Shown piece by piece: positions 15,597 to 23,024 of a stretch of 50,732 bases of DNA. Source of the DNA: an uncultured Prevotellaceae bacterium (GTDB lineage Bacteria > Bacteroidota > Bacteroidia > Bacteroidales > Bacteroidaceae); NCBI GenBank assembly GCA_900318795.1, contig ONLU01000012.1, forward strand, positions 1 through 50,732. Direction: 5' to 3'. Below the pieces are notes generated by a model. That model did no database searches, was not told where the DNA came from, and was given only the letters and a program-made list of their open reading frames with translations. The translations under genes were made by a program, and so were the position numbers. How positions within the stretch are numbered: position 1 is the stretch's first letter; each line of letters begins with the position of its first letter.

Positions 15597-15634
15597 TTTG
15601 CAAAGATACAAAATATTTTTCGTACCTTTGCAAG
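15597..15634. promoter_or_regulatory. Interlocked divergent promoters of the LOG and DEAD-box genes
   Basis: Plus strand: TTTG at 15597-15600, a 22-bp spacer and TACCTTTG at 15623-15630, driving the helicase gene. Minus strand: CTTG (15631-15634), a 22-bp spacer and TATCTTTG at 15601-15608, driving the LOG gene. Each -7 box lies inside the other promoter, so two polymerases could not occupy them together. Confidence 0.75.
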
Positions 15635-15655
15635 CGAATAATAGAAAAATTGATT

Positions 15656-17569
15656 TTGAAGACATTTGAAGAACTTGGTGTCTGCGAAGAGATTCGCCGC
15701 GCCATTGAGGAGATGGGGTTTGTACAGCCCATGCCCGTACAGGAGGAAGTAATACCTTATTTGTTAGGTTCACAGAATGACGTCATAGCACTGGCCCAGA
15801 CGGGCACAGGCAAGACGGCAGCATTTGGCATTCCCGTTTTGCAAAGGATTGCCTCAAAGCCCCGCCCTCAGCTGGGCGAAATCGGCAGGGGACTCCCCCT
15901 GGCCCTTATCCTGGCTCCTACCCGTGAACTGTGCCTGCAGATAGCAGACGACTTGCGCGACTTTGCCAAATACCTGGACGGCATCCACATCGAGGCCGTC
16001 TATGGCGGCGCCAGTATCGAACAGCAGATCCGTGCCCTTAGGAAGGGTGTTCAGATTATCGTCGCTACACCTGGCCGACTCATCGACCTGATGAAACGTG
16101 GTGTGGCCAAGTTGGACGATGTATACAATGTCGTGCTGGACGAGGCGGACGAAATGCTGAACATGGGTTTCTCGGAGAGTATTGACGCCATCTTGGAGGG
16201 CATTCCCGAGGAACACAACACACTGCTCTTCTCGGCTACCATGAGCCGGGAGATAGAGCGCATAGCCAAAGGTTATCTGCACGACTACCAGGAGATTGTG
16301 GTGGGCTCGCGCAACGAGGGTGCCGAGCACGTCAATCACATCTACTATATGGTAAATGCCAAGGACAAATACCTGGCACTGAAGCGACTGGTGGACTACA
16401 ATCCACGTATCTTCGCCATCATCTTCTGCCGTACCAAGATAGAGACCCAAGAAGTGGCTGACAAACTGATTCGCGACGGCTATAATGCCGAAGCACTGCA
16501 CGGCGACCTCTCGCAGCAGCAACGCGACCTGACCATGCAGAAGTTCCGCCAACATACCGTACAACTGTTGGTGGCTACTGACGTCGCAGCCCGCGGACTG
16601 GATGTGGACGACCTGACACACGTCATCAATTACGGACTGCCTGACGATATTGAGAACTACACCCACCGTTCTGGACGTACTGGTCGTGCCGGCAAGAAAG
16701 GCACTTCCATCAGCATTGTCCACAGCCGTGAGAAGAATAAGATTCGCAACATCGAGAAGGAGATAGGCAAGCAGTTTGAACAAGGCACCATCCCCTCGGC
16801 TGGGGAAATCTGCAAGAAACAGCTCTATAAGGTCATGGACCAGATTGTCAAGGCTGACGTGGACGAGGAGCAGATAGCCCCCTTCATGCAGGATATCAGC
16901 CGCTACTTTGAGTACATCGACAAGGAGGACCTCATCAAAAAGATTGTATCGTTGGAGTTTGGCAAGTTCCTGGCTTACTATGCTGATGCACCGGAGATAG
17001 AGACTGTAACTTCGAGGAAGGACGAACGAGGCAAGAGGAACGAGCATAGAGACGGCAAGGCAAATCGCAAGGTTCAGACCTCTGAGGGCTATACCAAACT
17101 ATTCATCAACTTAGGTAAGAAGGATGGCTTCTATCCGGGTGAACTGATGCAGTTCCTCAATAAGAATGTACATGGCCATGTGGAGGTAGGCCATATAGAC
17201 CTGCTGCAGACTATGTCGTACTTTGAGGTTCCTGAGGAAGATGCCCAGCGTGTCATGAAGTACATCAATGGCGAGCGCTATAAGGGGCGTGAGGTACGGT
17301 GTAACGATGCTTCTGAGGGGGGCCACGGCAAGACTGCCAAAGTACCGGGAGGCACTAATAGGACTAACAGGAATAGTAAAACGAGTCGAACCAGAGAAAC
17401 TAGCGAAGCCAGGAAGTCCAAGGAGGCCCGTACCTACCAGAAAGACGAATGGATGCAGTTTCTGAATCCCAAGGGTATGCGCCCCGATAATTCCAAGAAA
17501 CTGAAAGGCGAGATTCCCGACTTCTCGGAAGAAGGCTGGGCCATCCGGAAACCCAGAAAGAAGAAATAA
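15656..17569 (+). CDS. DEAD-box ATP-dependent RNA helicase with RNA-binding C-terminal domain
   Basis: About 637 residues from TTG 15656 (reads MKTFEELGVCEEI), the usual Bacteroidales N-terminus; TTG 15650 is an alternative. The open frame extends upstream to 15434, but that part lies above the promoter and is antisense to the LOG gene. Helicase motifs are in order: Q motif, ALAQTGTGKTAAFG (Walker A), APTRELCLQIA, VATPGRLIDL, VLDEADEMLNMGF (DEAD), LLFSATM, IIFCRTKIETQEVA, ATDVAARGLDVDDL and YTHRSGRTGRAG. The C-terminal part has a DbpA/CsdA-type RNA-binding domain (KLFINLGKKDGFYPGELMQFLN, about residues 480-550) and a basic tail. Such helicases unwind RNA in ribosome assembly or cold adaptation. 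It ends at a strong hairpin. Confidence 0.95.
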   Translation: MKTFEELGVCEEIRRAIEEMGFVQPMPVQEEVIPYLLGSQNDVIALAQTGTGKTAAFGIPVLQRIASKPRPQLGEIGRGLPLALILAPTRELCLQIADDLRDFAKYLDGIHIEAVYGGASIEQQIRALRKGVQIIVATPGRLIDLMKRGVAKLDDVYNVVLDEADEMLNMGFSESIDAILEGIPEEHNTLLFSATMSREIERIAKGYLHDYQEIVVGSRNEGAEHVNHIYYMVNAKDKYLALKRLVDYNPRIFAIIFCRTKIETQEVADKLIRDGYNAEALHGDLSQQQRDLTMQKFRQHTVQLLVATDVAARGLDVDDLTHVINYGLPDDIENYTHRSGRTGRAGKKGTSISIVHSREKNKIRNIEKEIGKQFEQGTIPSAGEICKKQLYKVMDQIVKADVDEEQIAPFMQDISRYFEYIDKEDLIKKIVSLEFGKFLAYYADAPEIETVTSRKDERGKRNEHRDGKANRKVQTSEGYTKLFINLGKKDGFYPGELMQFLNKNVHGHVEVGHIDLLQTMSYFEVPEEDAQRVMKYINGERYKGREVRCNDASEGGHGKTAKVPGGTNRTNRNSKTSRTRETSEARKSKEARTYQKDEWMQFLNPKGMRPDNSKKLKGEIPDFSEEGWAIRKPRKKK

Positions 17570-17570
17570 G

Positions 17571-17600
17571 AAAAGAGGTGGTATTTTTTCCACCTCTTTT
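17571..17600. terminator. Intrinsic terminator after the DEAD-box gene
   Basis: A perfect 11-bp stem AAAAGAGGTGG (17571-17581) and CCACCTCTTTT (17590-17600), with an 8-base T-rich loop, is followed by T and CG. The A/T-rich stem ends let it act in both directions, also for the convergent lipoprotein gene. Confidence 0.88.
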
Positions 17601-17620
17601 TCGTTTCCTTTCAGGTTGGA

Positions 17621-18022
17621 CTACTTGGTAAAGCTGACGCGCCCGACTTCCGTCTCTGAGCCTCCTGAATCCCTCTTGGTTATTAAGATATAACCCTCAA
17701 AACCCTTACCGTATGTGAAATCAGCCATAGCATTCTGGTAAATCTTCATAACAGTAGCGTCAGACCCATACGATAAACTACCCATAGAAGCATCAGCACT
17801 GCTCAATGCCACGGCAAAAGCACCCAGCACCTCATCGCCTGCAACTTCCTGGGCTGTATAATCGGTAACTTTCTTCCCCTTATAGTTCAGGTCAGTCAAT
17901 GGTTTCCGAAAATAATCTGTTTCGCCGCTAATAGTTTTAGTTTCCTCTTTTGAACATGACTGTACGGTCATACCCATTACTGCAACCAGCAGCATGAGTA
18001 TCAATGTTTGAATTTTTTTCAT
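17621..18022 (-). CDS. Small putative lipoprotein, unknown function
   Basis: 133 residues. It has a lipoprotein signal peptide with lipobox VQSC (MKKIQTLILMLLVAVMGMTVQSC), followed by KEE, an acidic start that may favour surface export. The mature part of about 110 residues has no motif I recognise. It is predicted beta-rich near the end (EGYILITKRDSGGSETEVGRVSF). A good promoter lies 41 bp upstream, so it is a separate unit after the S46 peptidase gene. The conserved setting is unknown. Confidence 0.8.
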   Translation of the reverse strand: MKKIQTLILMLLVAVMGMTVQSCSKEETKTISGETDYFRKPLTDLNYKGKKVTDYTAQEVAGDEVLGAFAVALSSADASMGSLSYGSDATVMKIYQNAMADFTYGKGFEGYILITKRDSGGSETEVGRVSFTK

Positions 18023-18062
18023 TTTTGTTGTTTGTTTTATTGTAAATTATGCTAATCGGCTG

Positions 18063-18093
18063 CAAAGATACTCTATTTTTTGTATATCGCAAA
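18063..18093 (-). promoter_or_regulatory. Promoter of the small lipoprotein gene
   Basis: On the minus strand TTTG (18090-18093), a 19-bp spacer and TATCTTTG (18063-18070) match the Bacteroidetes consensus. The -33 element begins 12 bp after the stop codon of the S46 peptidase. Confidence 0.8.
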
Positions 18094-18104
18094 CTTTTTA
18101 TACA

Positions 18105-20216
18105 TTATTTTGCATTAATTTCTTTCAGTAGCCTGTCTGCGTGTCCCCAACGGTCCATCATGTAGAGCATATAACGCACGTCAACATTGATAGTACGTGC
18201 CAATTGGCGGTCGAAGAAGATATCACTTGCCAGGCTGTCCCAGTTGCCATCGAACGCCAAGCCCAACAGTTCGCCCTTGCCATTGAAGATAGGAGAACCC
18301 GAGTTGCCACCAGTGATGTCGTTGTTGGACAGGAAGCAGAGCTGCATGGTGCCGGTCAGTTTGTCGGCATACTCGCCAAAGTCTTTCTGAGCCATCAGCT
18401 CATGCATGACAGGCTCGGCAAAGTACTCAAAGTTCTGGTCTGCCTTCTGCATCTTCTCCCACAGACTACGAGCCGTGGTGTAGTAGCCTGAAGGCCGTCC
18501 GCCCAAGGTATACTCACCAATCTGGCCATAGGTCATGCGCAGGGTGAAGTTAGCATCTGAGTAGTTGGGCATGTCCATCTCCATGCGCAACACGGCAGCA
18601 CACAGCAGTTTCTCCTGCTCGGCAATGTCGTTGCTGAACTGCCCCAGGTCGTCATTGATCTTAGCCCAGAGTTCGCTGATGGCGAGGCCATATTGCACAC
18701 CAAGATCTTTCTTGTAGCTCTTCTTGTTGAAGTAGACGGGCTTGCCGCTCTTCATCAGCACCGATTTCTTGTACAATGCGTTGACATAGGCCACATAGTC
18801 ACCATGGAATTTCTTGTCAATGATCTGGTAGAAGTCGGGCAGATACTCGCTGCCTACCTGCTGGCGATAGTTGCGTATGAGCGTGGAGAGAAGCTCGCAG
18901 TCGGTAGCCAAATCCCACTCCTTACTATTGTCGTCGAAGGTGAAGAACTGCTTCTGTGGTTTGTTCTCAGGTCCCTGGACCTTCATGCCCCAGTTGCTGC
19001 GCCAGGCACGGGTAGTCAGCTGGTCGTCGAAAGAGAAGAAGGTCTCTCTGAACAGGGTGCGTACGCGTGTCAGCTTCATGCGCTGCTGATAGAGTTTGGC
19101 CAGCTTGTCAAAGTCCAGCTCGCCTTTCAGATAGCCTGTGGTATCCTGCCATTGACGTATCTTGGCCTCGAACTGCTGTTTCTGTTGGATGAGCGCGATG
19201 CTGTCAATACACTTATTCATACCGATGGAGTTCTTCCAGTAGTTGGAAGAGCTGGCATACTTCGACTCATACATGATACGAACTGCCTCCGAAGCACGCA
19301 TGTGGCGAAGCATCACCTCCTGCTTCACCTCACGAACCTGGACACGAGGCGTATTGATGGCGTCACGACGTTCCTGAATACCATAGCTGGACAGGTAGCG
19401 GCTGGTAGAGCCCGGATAGCCCATAATCATACAGAAATCGCCAGGCTTGTAACCCTGCATAGAGACAGGAGCCCACGATTTGGGATGATAGGGGACATTG
19501 TCCTTGGAATACTCGGCAGGACCGTTCGTCTTGGGGTTTGCATAGATGCGGAACACAGAGTAGTCGCAGGTCTGGCGAGGCCACATCCAGTTGTCCGTTT
19601 CACCACCGAACTTACCCATCGACTTGGGAACGGTGAACACCAGGCGCACATCGTTGAAGTCGCGGTAGGTGGTGCAATAGTACTTGTTACCCTCGTAGAA
19701 AGGCTTTATTTCCACACGCAGCGTAGAGTCTTTCTGGCGTATATCCTTTTGCCAGGCATTCTCGATGCTGTCGACAATAGCCCCCTGCTTGTTTCGCTTG
19801 ATGCCTTTCAGGGCTGGTGCAATCTGGTCTGTCACGTCCTTCTGTTCTATCATGAAGCTGACAAACAGGTCTTCGTTAGGCAGTTCCTCCTCGAAGCTCT
19901 TGGCATAAAATCCGTTCAGCATGTAGTCGTGTTCCACCGTGGAGTGCTGGCGGATGGCATCAAAGCCACAGTGATGGTTGGTGAATACCAAGCCGTCGGG
20001 ACTTACCACAACACCCGAGCAAAAACCGCCAAAGTTAACCACCGCATTCTTTACAGCATTGTCACTCTGATAAAGCTGCTCCTTGGACAATTGGAAACCA
20101 TATTGCTTCATCTGGTTATAGACGGCATCGGGCAGGTTGTAGAGTGTCCACATGCCCTCATCGGCGTGCGCACTGAGTACACACAGGCCCAACAATGATA
20201 ATAATAGTTTTCTCAT
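18105..20216 (-). CDS. S46-family dipeptidyl-peptidase, DPP7-like
   Basis: 703 residues, the usual S46 length, with a signal peptide (MRKLLLSLLGLCVLSAHA). The catalytic His is in VFTNHHCGFD (about residue 81-82) and the nucleophile Ser in TGGNSGSPIF (residue 639). Eighteen residues after the Ser, in LAFDGNW, a Gly stands where DPP7 has Gly and the acidic-specific DPP11 has Arg. This predicts cleavage of dipeptides with a hydrophobic or broad P1 residue. Such periplasmic enzymes feed amino acids to asaccharolytic and gut Bacteroidales. The gene starts 3 bp after the flippase stop and so is probably the last gene of the spmAB-flippase unit, though the functional link is not obvious. Confidence 0.95.
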   Translation of the reverse strand: MRKLLLSLLGLCVLSAHADEGMWTLYNLPDAVYNQMKQYGFQLSKEQLYQSDNAVKNAVVNFGGFCSGVVVSPDGLVFTNHHCGFDAIRQHSTVEHDYMLNGFYAKSFEEELPNEDLFVSFMIEQKDVTDQIAPALKGIKRNKQGAIVDSIENAWQKDIRQKDSTLRVEIKPFYEGNKYYCTTYRDFNDVRLVFTVPKSMGKFGGETDNWMWPRQTCDYSVFRIYANPKTNGPAEYSKDNVPYHPKSWAPVSMQGYKPGDFCMIMGYPGSTSRYLSSYGIQERRDAINTPRVQVREVKQEVMLRHMRASEAVRIMYESKYASSSNYWKNSIGMNKCIDSIALIQQKQQFEAKIRQWQDTTGYLKGELDFDKLAKLYQQRMKLTRVRTLFRETFFSFDDQLTTRAWRSNWGMKVQGPENKPQKQFFTFDDNSKEWDLATDCELLSTLIRNYRQQVGSEYLPDFYQIIDKKFHGDYVAYVNALYKKSVLMKSGKPVYFNKKSYKKDLGVQYGLAISELWAKINDDLGQFSNDIAEQEKLLCAAVLRMEMDMPNYSDANFTLRMTYGQIGEYTLGGRPSGYYTTARSLWEKMQKADQNFEYFAEPVMHELMAQKDFGEYADKLTGTMQLCFLSNNDITGGNSGSPIFNGKGELLGLAFDGNWDSLASDIFFDRQLARTINVDVRYMLYMMDRWGHADRLLKEINAK

Positions 20217-20219
20217 TTC

Positions 20220-21671
20220 TTATTTCTTTCTAAAATATTTACCTACTACAGGAAGATTGCTTAAGGGGAAATCTCGCTGGACGATATATGCCACAAAGAT
20301 GAGGATAAGCAGGGTATTGACCGTCAGCGACAACCACATGGGCTGGTCTTCGTGAACCTTGTACATAGCCATGGTCAGTACTACTGCAATGACAACATAC
20401 ATACCTATCTCCTTAAGCGGATAAGCCAAAGGATAGTATTTTTGTCCCACAAAATAGCTGGCGAGCATGGCGACACCATATCCGGCAAATCCTCCCCAGG
20501 CACAAGCCATATAGCCGTACTGGGGAACGAAGACAATGTTGACAACCAGCAGCACCAGACAGCCAATACCCGAGAAGACAGCTCCCCAGATAGTCTTGTC
20601 TATCAGCTTATACCAGAACGACAGATTAAAGTAGATGCCCATCATGATTTCTGCCGCCATGACGATGGGCACTACCTTCAGTCCCACCCAGTAGTCCTGA
20701 TTCCTGACAATGTACTTCAGGATGTCCATATAGCCCACTACCATGAGGAATGCCAACAGGGTGAAGATGATAAAATACTTCATAGCCTGTGTGTACATCT
20801 CGTGCTGACCCTTGTCCTTGACGCCTGCAAAGACTATAGGCTCATAGGCAAAACGGAATGCCTGCGTAATCATAGCCATAATCATGGCAATCTTTGAACA
20901 AGCACCATAGATGCCTAGCTGCTCACGCATATCTGCGCCCTGATAGATATAGGGGAACAACATCTTGTCAGCAGTCTGGTTCAGAATGCCGGCAATGCCT
21001 AAAACCAAAATAGGCCACGAATAGCTGAGCATGGTGCGCAACAACTGGGTGTCGAGCTTCCAACGGAAACCCGTATACTCGGTAATCAAGCAGACTGCCA
21101 GCATAGCCGTGCAGAACAGGTTGATATAGAACACATAGCCCACATCGTTGCCGTTCATCCAGACGAAGTAAAAGACATTCAAGAGGATGCTCATCACAAT
21201 GTTCAGCAGCTTCAAGGCTGCAAACTTCATTGCCTTCTTCTGCTGACGCAGGTGGGCAAAAGGTATGCACAAGAAAGCATCAATGGCAACAGTAACTGCC
21301 ATCACTCCCACATAGTCCGGATGCTCCCCATAGCCCATCAGTTGGCTGATGGGCGACAGCAACAGCAGAACCAAGACGGCAAACAGCAGCGACACCGTCC
21401 CCACACTGATCAAGGTCGTAGAATAGACGGTCTGCGAGTCCGTATGAGTCTTGTTGGTAAAGCGGAAATAAGTGGTCTCCATGCCAAACGTCAGCAATAC
21501 CAATATCAGCGCCACATAGGCATAGATATTTGTGATGATGCCGTAGCCTCCGCTGGCAGCAGAGAACTTGGCCGTATAGAGTGGTACCAGCAGGTAGTTC
21601 AAGAAACGCCCGACAATGCTCGACAAACCATAGATGGCTGTATCCTTGAAGATGGTCTTTAGTTTTCCCAT
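20220..21671 (-). CDS. Wzx-like polysaccharide flippase (MOP superfamily)
   Basis: 483 residues with about 12-14 hydrophobic segments across its length. The N-terminus (KDTAIYGLSSIVGRFLNYLLVPLYTAKF) is typical of oligosaccharide or lipid-linked polysaccharide flippases of the MATE/MOP superfamily, and the C-terminal extension RDFPLSNLPVVGKYF is common in Bacteroidales members. It would move an undecaprenyl-linked glycan across the inner membrane. No glycosyltransferases are nearby, so it is a stand-alone copy. It lies between the SpmA/B-like gene (15 bp) and DPP7 (3 bp). Confidence 0.88.
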   Translation of the reverse strand: MGKLKTIFKDTAIYGLSSIVGRFLNYLLVPLYTAKFSAASGGYGIITNIYAYVALILVLLTFGMETTYFRFTNKTHTDSQTVYSTTLISVGTVSLLFAVLVLLLLSPISQLMGYGEHPDYVGVMAVTVAIDAFLCIPFAHLRQQKKAMKFAALKLLNIVMSILLNVFYFVWMNGNDVGYVFYINLFCTAMLAVCLITEYTGFRWKLDTQLLRTMLSYSWPILVLGIAGILNQTADKMLFPYIYQGADMREQLGIYGACSKIAMIMAMITQAFRFAYEPIVFAGVKDKGQHEMYTQAMKYFIIFTLLAFLMVVGYMDILKYIVRNQDYWVGLKVVPIVMAAEIMMGIYFNLSFWYKLIDKTIWGAVFSGIGCLVLLVVNIVFVPQYGYMACAWGGFAGYGVAMLASYFVGQKYYPLAYPLKEIGMYVVIAVVLTMAMYKVHEDQPMWLSLTVNTLLILIFVAYIVQRDFPLSNLPVVGKYFRKK

Positions 21672-21686
21672 AGATTTTTAATCTTA

Positions 21687-22919
21687 CTAGCCAAAGAATA
21701 AATAACAGATAGCAATGGCCGAGATGACTCCAGCCAAGTCTGCCAGAAGGCCGCAGGATACTGCGTGGCGGGTATAGCGAATGCCGACAGAGCCAAAGTA
21801 GACCGCTAATATATAAAAGGTAGTATCCGTCGAACCCTGGAAGACACACGACAGGCGACCTACAAACGAGTCGGCACCATAGGTTGTCATGGCATCTACC
21901 ATCATGCCACGGGCTCCTGAGCCTGACAGGGGCTTCATCAGCGCCGTAGGCATGGCGTCCACCCACTGGGCGTTCACACCTGTCAGTTCCACACACCAGC
22001 GCATGCCGCCGATAAGCATGTCCATAGCCCCTGAGGCACGGAACACACCGATGCCCACCAGAATAGCCACCAGATAGGGAATGATGCGTACTGCCGTAGT
22101 AAAGCCGTCCTTGGCACCCTCAATGAAGGCATCATAGACATTGACCTTCTTACGCACACCAGCTAATATGAAACCACAGATAATGGTCATCAGCAGGATA
22201 TTAGCCACTGTGGTACTCACCTTGTTCATGGTGTCCGGAGCCATCTGCGAGAAGCCCCAAATGATACCTGCCACTACCAAACATGCTCCGCCCAAGGTCA
22301 ACAACATGGTACGGTTCAGCAGGTTGATGCGCTGATACAGGCTGGTCACCACAATGCCTGCCAGAGTCGAGAAGAACGTAGCCAGCAGGATGGGGATAAA
22401 GATGTCCGTAGGCTGTGCTGCACCCATCTGGGCACGATATACCATGATGCTGACGGGTATCAGCGTCAGTCCGGAGGTATTGAGCACCAGAAACATGATC
22501 ATCGAGTTCGATGCCGTATCCTTCTTCGCGTTCAGCTCCTGCATCTGCTCCATGGCCTTCAGGCCCAACGGTGTGGCGGCATTGTCCAGCCCCAGCATGT
22601 TGGCAGCAATGTTCATGAAGATGCTGCCCGTCACGGGATGTCCCTTGGGAATGTCAGGAAACAGTTTCGTAAACACAGGCGACAGCAAGCGGGCCAGCAC
22701 ATTGACCACCCCACCCTTTTCGCCGACTTTCATCACACCCAGCCACAATGCCAGCACGCCCGTCAAGCCCAGCGAAATCTCGAAGGCCGTCTTTGACGAG
22801 GAGAACGTAGAGTCCATCATAGCCGGGAACACATCATAGTCTCCCAGAAACACCAGTTTTACGGCTGCCACCACAAAGGCAACCAAGAAAAAAGCTACCC
22901 AAATATAATTCAGTACCAT
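21687..22919 (-). CDS. Fused SpmA/SpmB-type membrane protein (nucleoside recognition / Gate domains)
   Basis: About 410 residues. The first half (FEISLGLTGVLALWLGVMKVGEKGG...GHPVTGSIFMNIAANMLGLDNAATPLGLKAM) is SpmA-like. The second half (AFIEGAKDGFTTAVRIIPYLVAILVGIGVFRASGAMD...FVGRLSCVFQGSTDTTFYILAVYFGSVGI) is SpmB-like, each with several membrane segments. In Bacillus the two are separate spore-maturation proteins; in non-spore-formers the fused form has unknown function and may be a transporter. I chose ATG 22919 (MVLNYIW) because the longer TTG 22931 start lies inside the -7 box. It is the first gene of a probable three-gene unit. Confidence 0.9.
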   Translation of the reverse strand: MVLNYIWVAFFLVAFVVAAVKLVFLGDYDVFPAMMDSTFSSSKTAFEISLGLTGVLALWLGVMKVGEKGGVVNVLARLLSPVFTKLFPDIPKGHPVTGSIFMNIAANMLGLDNAATPLGLKAMEQMQELNAKKDTASNSMIMFLVLNTSGLTLIPVSIMVYRAQMGAAQPTDIFIPILLATFFSTLAGIVVTSLYQRINLLNRTMLLTLGGACLVVAGIIWGFSQMAPDTMNKVSTTVANILLMTIICGFILAGVRKKVNVYDAFIEGAKDGFTTAVRIIPYLVAILVGIGVFRASGAMDMLIGGMRWCVELTGVNAQWVDAMPTALMKPLSGSGARGMMVDAMTTYGADSFVGRLSCVFQGSTDTTFYILAVYFGSVGIRYTRHAVSCGLLADLAGVISAIAICYLFFG

Positions 22920-22928
22920 AACAAGGTG

Positions 22929-22960
22929 CAAAAGTACAACATTATTCCGAGACTACCAAA
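22929..22960 (-). promoter_or_regulatory. Promoter of the SpmA/B-flippase-DPP7 unit
   Basis: On the minus strand TTTG (22957-22960), a 20-bp spacer and TACTTTTG (22929-22936) give a consensus Bacteroidetes promoter. The TTTG is formed by the end of the T-tract of the terminator of the upstream gene. Confidence 0.82.
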
Positions 22961-22986
22961 AAAAAGAGCGGTTGCCTCGCGCAACC
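22961..22986 (-). terminator. Intrinsic terminator of the LruC-like lipoprotein gene at 23.0-25.2 kb
   Basis: Minus strand: GGTTGC, a 5-base loop and GCAACC (22970-22986), then GCTC and a run of eight T, 39 bp beyond the stop at 23025. The T-run continues into the -33 element of the next promoter. Confidence 0.85.
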
Positions 22987-23024
22987 ACCCTTTCCAATAT
23001 AGTGTTTAAGTATTTGATGTCAGA

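Noticed and set aside
15854-17047. Minus-strand open frame of 397 residues
   Set aside because: Antisense to the DEAD-box helicase, whose motifs run through the region.
18693-20198. Long plus-strand open frame of 501 residues
   Set aside because: Antisense to the S46 peptidase; no recognisable domain or promoter.
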